Source of the DNA: JAZKHT01 sp040385245
GTDB taxonomy: Bacteria > Pseudomonadota > Alphaproteobacteria > Rhodobacterales > Rhodobacteraceae
Length of the DNA stretch: 64,000 bases
Direction of reading: 5' to 3'
Assembly (NCBI GenBank): GCA_040385245.1
Contig: JAZKHT010000001.1
Coordinates: 806,001-870,000, forward strand
In this document: in pieces, positions 51,756 to 60,758 of the stretch
Position numbering within the stretch: position 1 is the first letter of the stretch
Layout: each line of letters starts with the position of its first letter
The notes under the pieces: generated by a model
Told to the model about the DNA's origin: nothing
Database searches by the model: none
Seen by the model: the letters and a program-made list of their open reading frames with translations, nothing else
Translations under genes and position numbers: made by a program

Positions 51756-52586
51756 TTAGACAAACTCGGGTGCAGCATCGTCGTCCCCACCACCGTTGGC
51801 AACCGAAAGAAAGACCGGCTCATCCTTTGCGTGCAACCGGACGGCGGTTAGCCGTGCCGTACGCCAAGCGCCGGTGTCGATGGAAATCCGAATGGCTGTT
51901 GCGACCGGGTCCGCAACCACCGTGTGGCCGTGAACGACCGTCAAGCCTGGTGGTGCCGCTGCGGGCGGCTCACCCCACAAGAGCGTCTGAAATGTCTGGG
52001 CGTCCAGGGCCCGTCCCGCATCCACTGAGGCATGAACCAACACATAATTGCCCACGATCATGCCCGCCGGAAATCCGCGCAGATACTCCAGATGGGCACG
52101 CGGAACATGCGCCTCGATGAGTTGACGCAGTTTGCGTTCCGACAGTCGGGACGCGGTCTCTGGATCCAGAGCAAGCCCATATGACATCAGGGTCTCACAG
52201 CCTCCGAATTCCAGCCATCTGAAGTCTTGCTTCGGAGACGCAAAAAACCGCAGCATCATTTCTTCGTGGTTGCCGAGCAGGCAAATCCGCGTCAGGCCTT
52301 TCGGCGGTGCGGCAGTCAGGTGATCCAAGAGTTCCGCCGTTTGCGGGCCTCGGTCGACGACATCGCCGAGGAGGACAATCGAACACGGCTCGGCGTTCGA
52401 TTTGGCCTGAGCATAAATCGCCCGTTCCAACCGCTTATACAGCGTCGCGCACCCGTGTATGTCGCCGACAGCCCAGACGGGGCCGTCGTCGACGGAGCGG
52501 AGCAGTACCGCTGCGGCAGTCGGACGGTTCAAGGCGGCTCCACCCCGGACGATCCGTTTGGACAGAGCTTTGAAATAGGCCCTCAT
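51756..52586 (-). CDS. PPP-type metallophosphoesterase (Ser/Thr phosphatase-like)
   Basis: 276 aa. The calcineurin-like metal motifs are complete: WAVGDIHGC near residue 40, LLGDVVDRGP near 75, LLGNHEEMM near 107, a histidine in LVHASVDAG near 187 and VVHGHT near 218. It resembles bacterial PrpA/ApaH-type phosphatases. Its position beside the BY-kinase suggests it may reverse protein phosphorylation in the pathway or cleave nucleotide by-products. Start overlaps the stop of the Wzy-like gene (ATGA). Confidence 0.88.
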   Translation of the reverse strand: MRAYFKALSKRIVRGGAALNRPTAAAVLLRSVDDGPVWAVGDIHGCATLYKRLERAIYAQAKSNAEPCSIVLLGDVVDRGPQTAELLDHLTAAPPKGLTRICLLGNHEEMMLRFFASPKQDFRWLEFGGCETLMSYGLALDPETASRLSERKLRQLIEAHVPRAHLEYLRGFPAGMIVGNYVLVHASVDAGRALDAQTFQTLLWGEPPAAAPPGLTVVHGHTVVADPVATAIRISIDTGAWRTARLTAVRLHAKDEPVFLSVANGGGDDDAAPEFV

Positions 52587-54031
52587 TTCTGCGCATTCCG
52601 GGGAGGGCGCGTCCCAAGAGGCTCGGTCGCGATCGCCATGCCGATCAAGGCAAGCAACAAGATCACATTCGCGGGAATCTCGAGGCTGAAGTCACCGAGG
52701 GAATGCACTGCGCCCAAGGTAAGCGCACCGAACGCGGCCGCAGGAACGGCTGGGTTTGCCGTAGACCGGATCACTTTGCGCAGGACGAGGGCCGCAGCGA
52801 TCGCCAGCGTCAGGAGGGGGATGCTGCCAATGATGACGCCCAGTTCGGACCACAGCATCAGATAGCTGTTGTGCGCGAGATCGACCTCCCGTTCTGACAC
52901 CAGAGGCGGGGCCCGGAACAGCTCAAAGGCCGGTGCAAAAGCATCAAACCCGAAGCCGGTCCAGGGGCGCGTTGCAATCATGCCAAGCACTTGGCGATAG
53001 ATGTCTTGCCGCGTCGCGGCTTCGTTTTCCACAAAGACCATGCGCTCGATCAGGCCGCTGCCAACAACGCCAAAACCGATCACACCCAGCACGGCTATCA
53101 AGCCCAGGCCTTCGATTGCGGCGCGTCGAACGCCGACACCTCCTTTTGCACGCATGATTAGGAAGGTCATGATCGATCCTATCAAGGATGCGAATGTACC
53201 AAGCCGGGACTGCGTGGACAGAAGGGCGAACAGAACGATGCAGAGCAATCCACCGAGAAGCAATCCTTCGAGACGTGCTTCTGAAAAATACCCGGACTGC
53301 CCGGAGGAACGGCCGCGCGCACGCTGCATCAGCAGAGCGATACCAAGCACCAGACCGAAGCCCAGAAACGTCGCATAGGAGTTGCGGTTGACGAATGTGC
53401 CGGTGGCGACACCCAAGTAGGACCGCTTTTCTCCCCAGATCGCGATATCACCCAAGAGGTTCAGGGCAATCAATCCCCAGGCTGCATGGGCCACGACGCC
53501 GAAGAAAAGGATCCAAGTGAGTTTCTCGATCCGTTTGGGTCTGGTTGATATCTCGATGACCAACCCGACAAATGTCAGGTAGACTATCGCCCGCAGAGCA
53601 CCGAGAAGACTTGCATCCGGCTGGAGAGAAATTGTGAGCGGGCGTTGGTCCGATGGCACCGCCGCTGGCAAGGCCAAGAGAGCCTCGGGCAAACGACCCG
53701 CAATCGGGATCGACTGCAGCACGGCGTAGGCTGGAACCATCGCAGCCAAGGTCAGCAGAAAGCGAAACTGTGTCATCTGAAGTGGACGCTGGGGGGCCAG
53801 TCTTGCGCCCATGATTAGGTAGTAGGACGCGATCAACCCGACCATAAGTCCAAAGGTCAGCCACCAAAACGGCCGATTGCTTCCCAAAGGTACCGCAGAA
53901 AGAAACACCACGACGCCCAGGAGCCACGCCACGGAATCGTTCAGCCGGGTATAGGGGTGAGCCGAACCGATGCGGCCGCGAGCGAACCCGTCATGGCCTC
54001 TCGGAGAGGCCTTCGGTCGAAATCCGGTCAC
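52583..54031 (-). CDS. O-antigen ligase/polymerase-like membrane protein
   Basis: 482 aa with about 12 helices and a Wzy_C/O-antigen ligase pattern. A large loop (residues about 330-400) contains GMIATRPWTGFGFDAFAPAFELFR and LAHNSYLMLWSELGVIIG, a typical ligase signature (the H-N-x-Y block). It either polymerises repeat units or attaches finished chains. It starts at GTG three bases after the stop of the upstream hypothetical gene. A second polymerase-like protein is encoded at 58.4-59.8 kb. Confidence 0.86.
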   Translation of the reverse strand: MTGFRPKASPRGHDGFARGRIGSAHPYTRLNDSVAWLLGVVVFLSAVPLGSNRPFWWLTFGLMVGLIASYYLIMGARLAPQRPLQMTQFRFLLTLAAMVPAYAVLQSIPIAGRLPEALLALPAAVPSDQRPLTISLQPDASLLGALRAIVYLTFVGLVIEISTRPKRIEKLTWILFFGVVAHAAWGLIALNLLGDIAIWGEKRSYLGVATGTFVNRNSYATFLGFGLVLGIALLMQRARGRSSGQSGYFSEARLEGLLLGGLLCIVLFALLSTQSRLGTFASLIGSIMTFLIMRAKGGVGVRRAAIEGLGLIAVLGVIGFGVVGSGLIERMVFVENEAATRQDIYRQVLGMIATRPWTGFGFDAFAPAFELFRAPPLVSEREVDLAHNSYLMLWSELGVIIGSIPLLTLAIAAALVLRKVIRSTANPAVPAAAFGALTLGAVHSLGDFSLEIPANVILLLALIGMAIATEPLGTRPPRNAQK

Positions 54032-54033
54032 CC

Positions 54034-54708
54034 TCAGCGCTCCACAGCCGGATGGGACGGCAGCGCCACTGCGGAGCGTTTCAGCAGAGCAAGAAAGGCC
54101 CGTTGGTCGGGCTCTGGAACCGTCGCGAGCACCTCTGCGATCCCGGAGCGGTTATCCGCGCGGTCAAGATAGACTGCCGACAGCCAGGATCGCCCCCAGG
54201 TCGTGGACAGCAGCAGGGCCATGTCTGCCTGTGTGGCCAAACGCGCATCGCTGCTCAGTGTGTCGAAATGGTCGAGCCCAGCCTCGATACGCAGCTTCAC
54301 CTGCATGGCTTCGAGCGGAGCGATGGCCTGAGCAAGCGCAAGCTGCCTGCTGCGGACGTCTGGATCGACCGTTCCCTGCATCAACACGAGCTGCGCGAGG
54401 CCAGCGGTGGGCGCTCGCGTCAGGATGGCCTCTGCCAAAGTCGAGCAAGACTCCTGGACGCGCTGCATGGATGCCTCAGGCAGCAGGCGGAAACTGACAC
54501 TCGAGTGCACCGCCAAACAGGCCGAAAGCGCTTCTTTTTGCGCACGCCAACTCGAGACAGCGCCCATCGAGGGACCCCCCTTCGTGAGGACCTCAATTTG
54601 AACCTGAACCGGTGAGCGGTAGAAAATGGCACTTCTATATTCTGTTGCCATCAAACTTCCACAAAGCACGGTCAAGCTGAGGGTCGTGACTAGAAGGGCG
54701 AATCGCAC
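54034..54708 (-). CDS. Exported protein of unknown function in the polysaccharide operon
   Basis: 224 aa with an N-terminal hydrophobic signal or anchor (RFALLVTTLSLTVLCGSLMA). The rest is helical and likely periplasmic. It starts at GTG with GGAGAA upstream and precedes the ligase gene by two bases. Conserved position upstream of the ligase, phosphatase and co-polymerase suggests an assembly role, but no domain is recognised. Confidence 0.7.
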   Translation of the reverse strand: MRFALLVTTLSLTVLCGSLMATEYRSAIFYRSPVQVQIEVLTKGGPSMGAVSSWRAQKEALSACLAVHSSVSFRLLPEASMQRVQESCSTLAEAILTRAPTAGLAQLVLMQGTVDPDVRSRQLALAQAIAPLEAMQVKLRIEAGLDHFDTLSSDARLATQADMALLLSTTWGRSWLSAVYLDRADNRSGIAEVLATVPEPDQRAFLALLKRSAVALPSHPAVER

Positions 54709-54951
54709 GGGTTCTCCATCCTATTGATAAGCCTCGCATTCCGATCAGGGATAGCGAGCAATTTTGGCATGACTGCGACCGTCGGGGGAAAAAGATCACG
54801 TTCTGCCCACATATTCACCATTTCATCCTGACACTACCTATAGTTTGCACCGGGAGTGCCACAAGATGGCAAATTTGCGAGATATTGCCTTCCCAACACC
54901 TACTCAAACGTGTATCCGATAATTCAAGCTACCAAAATGGGAGTTTTACCG

Positions 54952-55368
54952 GTGAAACACATTGCCATTACTGCATTCATTTTCAGCCAGATAGTTGTCG
55001 TCGGGCAGGCGAGCGCGCAAACGGCAGCGTTCAACAGCACGGCTGTGTCTGCTGCCTGTTCCCGGTCCGCCGCTGGCTGCGGACCCGTTGTTGCCGCTCA
55101 GATCAACACCATGAAATCTGCTGGCCTGGATGCTGCGGCGCTGAACGAACAATTGGCTCTGATTGCGGTGGCGGTGATTTCTGCAATTCAAGGGGCGTCG
55201 CCGCGGGTAGCCGCTGCTTATGGCGAAATACTAGGGGCCATTGCTGGCAACTCGACCGACGCCATTCAAGCCGCGGCCTTGCGAGCGATCGGACTTGAAG
55301 TTGCTCAAGGGCGGGTGCCGGCCGTATCCGCCGTAGCCCAAAGCCTGGGGCCGATCAGCGACAACTGA
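54952..55368 (+). CDS. Small secreted alanine-rich protein
   Basis: 138 aa. GTG at 54952 has GGGAG eight bases upstream and gives a clean signal peptide (KHIAITAFIFSQIVVVGQASA-QTAAF). The open frame reaches back to 54856 without a site. The mature part is Ala/Ile-rich and helical with one cysteine pair spacing (AACSRSAAGCG). No family recognised. It is divergent from the exported protein gene at 54034 and precedes the priming sugar transferase, so it may be co-regulated with polysaccharide production. Confidence 0.6.
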   Translation: MKHIAITAFIFSQIVVVGQASAQTAAFNSTAVSAACSRSAAGCGPVVAAQINTMKSAGLDAAALNEQLALIAVAVISAIQGASPRVAAAYGEILGAIAGNSTDAIQAAALRAIGLEVAQGRVPAVSAVAQSLGPISDN

Positions 55369-55563
55369 GGAGCCGGCAGATTTGGACCGGCCGAACCGCC
55401 GGGCTGTTCTTCCCACATCCTAACCGGGGCAGGGTGCCAGATCCTGCTCCTTATTCAAAAGATGATCGCCCCGGCGTGTCCGTAATGTTGACTGAAGAGT
55501 GGCAAGTTTTCCAGAAACGCAACGTCGATCTGCACGTGTAAACTGCCGTTCAAGGATTGATCT

Positions 55564-56250
55564 ATGCAGCATTTTCCAAGCCTTGAGGATCAGACTGCGA
55601 AAATCGCAGTTGAGACAAGCCCTGCCGTGAGATCTGGCGGTTGGTATGTAACCTACTTTAAGCGTGTGCTGGACCTCTCGATCGTCATTTTTACGCTACC
55701 ATTTACGCTACCAATCATATTCAGCTTCTGGATGCTTGTTCGTCGCGATGGGGGCCCCGGATTTTTTGGGCATCTACGCGTCGGGCGAGACGGTAAAACG
55801 TTCAAATGCTGGAAACTCAGAAGCATGCACGTGAAGGCGGAAGAACGGCTCGAAGAGCTTTTGCGAACTGACACAGCTGCGGTTAAGGAATGGGCAGAAA
55901 GCCAGAAACTCTCGAACGACCCGCGCGTGACGAAAATGGGGGCTCTGTTAAGGAAGAGCAGCATTGATGAATTGCCGCAGATTTGGAATGTTCTGGTGGG
56001 CGAGATGAGTATTGTTGGACCAAGACCTGTGACGTATGCTGAACTGAGACGGTACGGATCACGTGATTGGGCTTACCTTTCAGTTTTACCTGGAATTACC
56101 GGCCAGTGGCAGGTGAGTGGTCGTAACAGCATAGGATATGAACAGAGAGTGAGCTTGGACGTTGAATATCGAAAAACGATCAGTCTTTCAAATGACTTAA
56201 TTATTTTTATTCGCACCTTTCGTGAAGTTTTGAGGCGTACTGGATGCTGA
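55564..56250 (+). CDS. Undecaprenyl-phosphate sugar phosphotransferase (priming enzyme)
   Basis: 228 aa ExoY/WbaP C-domain type enzyme that loads the first sugar-phosphate on the lipid carrier. One helix (about 35-58) is followed by the conserved catalytic core: FKCWKLRSMH, DPRVTKMGALLRKSSIDELPQ, GEMSIVGPRP and PGITGQWQVSGRN. AAGGA precedes the ATG. It converges on the glycosyltransferase gene with a four-base gap. Confidence 0.93.
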   Translation: MQHFPSLEDQTAKIAVETSPAVRSGGWYVTYFKRVLDLSIVIFTLPFTLPIIFSFWMLVRRDGGPGFFGHLRVGRDGKTFKCWKLRSMHVKAEERLEELLRTDTAAVKEWAESQKLSNDPRVTKMGALLRKSSIDELPQIWNVLVGEMSIVGPRPVTYAELRRYGSRDWAYLSVLPGITGQWQVSGRNSIGYEQRVSLDVEYRKTISLSNDLIIFIRTFREVLRRTGC

Positions 56251-56254
56251 CTTA

Positions 56255-57283
56255 CTATTCTGCACGTTCCGGCATCAGACCCCACGACTGACCTGCGGCG
56301 CTTGCCAGCGCGCCCAGCAGTGTATCTCCAAACACCTCCCACGACATACGCTTTTGCATCTCCTGCTTTAGGACGGTGATTTCCTCGACAATGGCGCCAA
56401 AGTTCTGGCGGATTGCGACGATTGTGTTTTCAATTTCAGAGGTCTCTCGAATGATTCTTAGGCAGGATCGTGGTGCACAGTCCGGCGGAAAGTCAGCAGA
56501 GAGATCGATAAAGCTGATCAGCGCCGTATTCTGACTAATCAGATCAGCGCTCTTGAGCTTGAACCCCGATCGGAATCTGTCGGTGATGACCGCAACCCGC
56601 AAGGTTGCATCGTCGCGGAGATCATCTTCGGATCCGAACGCAAACCGTGGTTCCGAGGGTCGAGACTCAGCAAGAAACCTGTCAAAGTCCCGCTGCTTTA
56701 GGCCCCAAGCCGTGGTGCCATTGAGGATGATCCGGTCAAGGTGAAGGCGTTCAGGACGAGTCTCATAGACACTACGGATCCCTGGCGGACATGCTACTAC
56801 ATTATCCCATCCATCATTGACGAGCGCGTCGTGTTCGCGGTGCGACAAAACCATTACGGTAGTCCTAGGCCGTGTCAGGACTTGACACTCGACGCGACCC
56901 GCGCCTGCGCGAAACCATCCACGCTTCCCCAAATCCCCGTCTGATTTGCTGACCAGGTTGTGCATCAGGACGCAGGCAGGCGTGGTGATACTGGCCTGCA
57001 AAAACGGCTGCATGAGCGCTTCGTGCGAAATGACCAACGCGTCGACGGACTGCGCGAAAGTGGCAATCCGATTTGCATTGACTACTTGTGAATAAGTCTC
57101 CAGCGCAGGATGACTGCGACGGAGCAGCGTTCTTCCGATGGCTGCGGAACTTAGGTCCCGGTCCAGTTCGAGGGTCTGCAACTCCACCCTTGCGGACAGG
57201 AACTTTTTCATCCTGTCGTCGAGGATGCGATCCCCCCCCTGGTAACCCTGTTCATAGCATCGCGTGATGAGACCGATTCTCAC
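56255..57283 (-). CDS. Probable glycosyltransferase of the polysaccharide operon
   Basis: 342 aa from GTG 57283, which gives (M)RIGLITRCYEQGYQGGDR and has GGAG upstream. The open frame continues to 57385 inside the next gene. The N-terminal Rossmann-like part (DALVISHEALMQPFLQ) and middle (VMVLSHREHDALVNDGWDNVVACPPGI) fit a GT-B fold, but the usual C-terminal EX7E motif is not obvious and a coiled tail follows. The assignment comes mainly from context. It overlaps the GT4-like gene (GTGA). Confidence 0.6.
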   Translation of the reverse strand: MRIGLITRCYEQGYQGGDRILDDRMKKFLSARVELQTLELDRDLSSAAIGRTLLRRSHPALETYSQVVNANRIATFAQSVDALVISHEALMQPFLQASITTPACVLMHNLVSKSDGDLGKRGWFRAGAGRVECQVLTRPRTTVMVLSHREHDALVNDGWDNVVACPPGIRSVYETRPERLHLDRIILNGTTAWGLKQRDFDRFLAESRPSEPRFAFGSEDDLRDDATLRVAVITDRFRSGFKLKSADLISQNTALISFIDLSADFPPDCAPRSCLRIIRETSEIENTIVAIRQNFGAIVEEITVLKQEMQKRMSWEVFGDTLLGALASAAGQSWGLMPERAE

Positions 57284-58437
57284 GACGCAACTCCGTTCCC
57301 GAACATCCCGTCCAGCAAGACATGCAAGACATTCTGCTGACTGTGCCGAGTCATGAGTGACGGGTCTGCGGGCAGTATCTCCCATGGTTCCGCCAAGGCT
57401 ACGCTCAGGGATGCCACATCGGTGCAGTCTACAGTGCGACCTAGCTGATACTTTTGCGCCTGATAGCCCACAAGACCCGTGTTCTGGGTGAGCAGCGGCT
57501 TACCAGCCGCGCAGGCCCAGAAGACAACACCAGAGGAACCGACATGGTTCTGATATGGCGCAAGTATCAGATCTGCGTTGACGATCTCTTGTGCGAGGGT
57601 CGCGTCATCGACGAACTGATCATGGAGTTCGATCAGCGCGCGCGGTCTAGCGGTACTCAGGTTTTCCAGCGTTGCCTGGAACCTCGGTCTCTCCTCGTTG
57701 CCAAGGAGACCGACGAGCCGCAGAACCCGGCCATCAAGCCAGTCATCGCTTTGCCGGGCCCAGGCATCAACGATCTCGAATAGACCTTTGCGTGCGGTGA
57801 GGGCACCAAAAAGCAGGGCGACGGCGCGTCCATCCGGACGTTGGATCGGCCGACAGGCAGCGAGCAGGGACACATCCGGCGCAGCGTCAGGCAGAAAATG
57901 GAGCGTGCCGGTTAAGCGACCGACGCAGCTGACTGGCGCAACCTCATCGAAGGTGAATAGGCGCCCTAGGGACGGACCGCGGGCCAGCGCGTAAGTGGCC
58001 CAGCGGCGCGCCGTATCAAAACTTGACCGCAGTCCCGGGCGCAGGCCGTGGCGGTTCGGCGGACGGAAAACGATACCGCTAATCCTGGCTTCACCCGCGC
58101 CGCGCCCACGTGCTAGGGCAGCTCCAACTACGGCGTGATCGAAGAAGGGCAGAAAAACAGCCCCGCCGGTATCGGCACCCAGCCTGCAGGCCTCTGCCCA
58201 CTGCGCCCGACCACGTGCCAGCAGCCCCCCTTCCCGCAACTCGAAGAGGGAAGCTTTCGGCAGGGCAGTCAGTTCGATCCGGGAGTCGAGCGAGCCAAGC
58301 CGATCGACCAGTGCTGGATCGGTCACCAGCTGGACCCGGCTGATCCGCGGATCCCGGAGCGCCCCAGACGTCACAAGCTCTGCGAAGAAGGCGCAATGAC
58401 CATCGATCAGGGGCTCGAAGTAAGTAAAGGCGGTCAT
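57280..58437 (-). CDS. GT4-like glycosyltransferase
   Basis: 385 aa GT-B protein. The C-terminal donor-binding half shows VALLFGALTARKGLFEIVDAW, ADLILAPYQNHVGSSGVVFWACAAGKPLLTQNTGLVGY, close to the GT4 pattern. The acceptor half opens FTYFEPLIDGHCAFFAELV. It adds a sugar to the repeat unit on the cytoplasmic face. It is coupled by four-base overlaps to genes on both sides. Confidence 0.85.
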   Translation of the reverse strand: MTAFTYFEPLIDGHCAFFAELVTSGALRDPRISRVQLVTDPALVDRLGSLDSRIELTALPKASLFELREGGLLARGRAQWAEACRLGADTGGAVFLPFFDHAVVGAALARGRGAGEARISGIVFRPPNRHGLRPGLRSSFDTARRWATYALARGPSLGRLFTFDEVAPVSCVGRLTGTLHFLPDAAPDVSLLAACRPIQRPDGRAVALLFGALTARKGLFEIVDAWARQSDDWLDGRVLRLVGLLGNEERPRFQATLENLSTARPRALIELHDQFVDDATLAQEIVNADLILAPYQNHVGSSGVVFWACAAGKPLLTQNTGLVGYQAQKYQLGRTVDCTDVASLSVALAEPWEILPADPSLMTRHSQQNVLHVLLDGMFGNGVAS

Positions 58438-59756
58438 AAAGCAATCCTCTTCTGTCTCGCGTGCTTTGCAATGGCAATCACGAAAGCAAAAGAAACGGCA
58501 CCGTCAACAGACGCGAATGGCCAAGCTCGAAAATATAGAAAAAAGCAGCAACCTCCAAAAACAAATATTCTTGCAAATACCAGCATGTTCGCTTCTTGAA
58601 AGACATAGTTAAAGGAAACTCTCGCAAAAATAAATACCAGCCCCAGCATCACAAAAATGGAAAAGTGATAGTTGAAAAAAATGACGCTGTTGTCCAAAGT
58701 GTGACCGTACCAAATGGTAGGGTCGCCTTGCGAGGCCCGCTGGCCAATTCCATGTGGAATGAAGAATCGTTCAAAATTGAGCAAATTCTGTGCATATGTG
58801 ACATATAGGTCATCCCCGGCAGAAACATGAGGAGCAAGCAACGTGTTCGCAGTTTTCGTCAGCAATTGAAACACAACATCGTGAGATACACCATTGCTTT
58901 CCAAAATGCGCGCTATTTCAAGCAGCATATTATAAAGATTATGTGTGCCGAAGAAAGCATCCTGCACAGCAGGGGCGATCAGGATGAGACCAGCGATAAT
59001 ATTGAAGGAGAGTAAAAAATTCACAAGCGGTTGTCTTCTGGAGAGTAAGAAATTCAACATGATTCCCAAGATAAAAAACCCAAGGACCAAAAAGTTGATG
59101 CGGTAAGATGTGTGGGTCGCGATATAGACACCCGCGGCTATCGAAAAGACTACGCGGAAATCAATGCGATTTCCGATCTGAAGCATAGACCCGGCGCCAA
59201 CAAGATAAATAGGAAAGAAAAACTTAGCGCTCTGCGCTGCCTCGCTTCGAAACGAGACATATCCGCTCTCGGATAAATAAATAAAGGTAAGCCATGTCAA
59301 TAAAGAACAGAACATAGTGTTGAGAACAAAGGATCTGAGTCGCGAGAAACTCATTTCTCCAAACGTGACTATGGCAGCTACCAGTATAATCATCGCACGG
59401 AAATCTGGGTAAATATCCCAGAAAGTAAAACCGTTCATCGCACCAATGAGGGCAAACGGAAGAAGCCCTACAAAGAACAGGGATGTTGTCATGCTTATTT
59501 TGCGCGCAAATGCGGCAGAAATGCTTCCGCGGAGAACTATCGCGGCTATAGACATAAAAATAATAGGAATTTCAACAATGTATCCAAAGCTAAAAAGAAA
59601 TAGTGTTTGCGAAACTGGGGAAAAGAGTAGAACGCCTAGCAAAACTGCGAGAATAACGTCACTCATTCCCTCACCATCCCGACCTTCAGCGGTCATAGAG
59701 TAATCTAGATCAGACGCGACTGATGGCATGGAGTGGAAGTTGTTATGCACCGTCAT
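58434..59756 (-). CDS. Wzy-like polysaccharide polymerase
   Basis: 440 aa, 10-12 helices, with a soluble loop of about 70 residues (AFFGTHNLYNMLLEIARILES ... GQRASQGDPTIWYGHTLDNSVIFF) before the last helices, the typical Wzy topology. The coding is notably AT-rich, as is common for Wzy genes acquired with polysaccharide loci. ATGA overlaps join it to the GT4 gene and the sulfotransferase-like gene. Confidence 0.8.
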   Translation of the reverse strand: MTVHNNFHSMPSVASDLDYSMTAEGRDGEGMSDVILAVLLGVLLFSPVSQTLFLFSFGYIVEIPIIFMSIAAIVLRGSISAAFARKISMTTSLFFVGLLPFALIGAMNGFTFWDIYPDFRAMIILVAAIVTFGEMSFSRLRSFVLNTMFCSLLTWLTFIYLSESGYVSFRSEAAQSAKFFFPIYLVGAGSMLQIGNRIDFRVVFSIAAGVYIATHTSYRINFLVLGFFILGIMLNFLLSRRQPLVNFLLSFNIIAGLILIAPAVQDAFFGTHNLYNMLLEIARILESNGVSHDVVFQLLTKTANTLLAPHVSAGDDLYVTYAQNLLNFERFFIPHGIGQRASQGDPTIWYGHTLDNSVIFFNYHFSIFVMLGLVFIFARVSFNYVFQEANMLVFARIFVFGGCCFFLYFRAWPFASVDGAVSFAFVIAIAKHARQKRIAL

Positions 59757-60742
59757 GCCTCGCTGTTATAAACCGGAGTATCCTGTGTAGTTGAATAGGC
59801 GCATCCAGGGAAGCAGGCAAGTATCTGGGAGACAGCGTTCAAGTCGACTGCAGTAACTTCTCTGCGCCAGCGGCCAATCATTGCGGAAACATCGCCTTCA
59901 CGTATCGCTGCAATACCGTATTTGTCGCTCATACCGTTGACAGAAATCGATTCCTTGGTGAACATCGCCTTCATCTGTTGTGTAGTTTCCACCGAGCAAA
60001 ATGCTTCTATCTGCTGAATTACCCTCTGCGGATTGACTACCAACTCCTCATAATAGATCGTAGGAACCCCACTCATGGCTTGGGCGAAAAGGGGTAAATT
60101 TTCTAGGCACCATGAAAGAACATACCTTTCTAACTGGTTACCCGAGGCAAATACTCTCTCCAGTAATGTATTCTGCTCATCGGAAAGGATGCGGCTACGA
60201 AGTATGTGATGTGCGCGAAAATGTGCGATCTTGTCGCTCCAGCCATTGCGAGCACATGACAGAGCCTGAGGGATGGGGTGCCGGAAATACAAAATCACAT
60301 CGAACTCCAAGTCCCTTAGCAATTTTGTGAGATAGTGCGCGTCAGTTGTCTTGAGCAACACTCTGTCAGATCTGAAATGAAAGTCAGGGCTCCAAAAGCG
60401 CCAAGGTTCGCGTACATGCAACCTGCCGTGCCTGATGTCTTCTACATATTTTATAAGCTCGGCCTCCTCTTGATTATCCGGATCAATGAACAGCCCCCCA
60501 GCTGGCCACGGCAGGTATTTCATCTGCGGCGATTCAGCGGAGTAGATCGAAAAAGGCTGATCAATACTTTTCAGCCCCGGCGATCGACCTAAGATTTGCA
60601 TGAGGAGTGTCGAACCGCTTCGCCGAGAACCAACGAGAGCGATGTCACGCTTTATGGAATTTTTTCGGTGAGTATTAAGCACTTCAGCGACGCCCTGCCG
60701 GAACGCTGCTCTGAGAAGGGGAAAGAACATTGATTTCGTCAT
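59753..60742 (-). CDS. Sulfotransferase-like protein
   Basis: 329 aa. The 5'-phosphosulfate-binding loop of PAPS enzymes is present as VGSRRSGSTLLMQILGRSPG near residue 37. The 3'-phosphate region reads VILYFRHPIPQALSCARNGW near 155. It is probably a carbohydrate sulfotransferase that decorates the repeat unit. It lies between the polymerase and the flippase. PAPS synthesis genes are not in the window. Confidence 0.82.
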   Translation of the reverse strand: MTKSMFFPLLRAAFRQGVAEVLNTHRKNSIKRDIALVGSRRSGSTLLMQILGRSPGLKSIDQPFSIYSAESPQMKYLPWPAGGLFIDPDNQEEAELIKYVEDIRHGRLHVREPWRFWSPDFHFRSDRVLLKTTDAHYLTKLLRDLEFDVILYFRHPIPQALSCARNGWSDKIAHFRAHHILRSRILSDEQNTLLERVFASGNQLERYVLSWCLENLPLFAQAMSGVPTIYYEELVVNPQRVIQQIEAFCSVETTQQMKAMFTKESISVNGMSDKYGIAAIREGDVSAMIGRWRREVTAVDLNAVSQILACFPGCAYSTTQDTPVYNSEA

Positions 60743-60758
60743 GTATAGCTCTGTTTTC

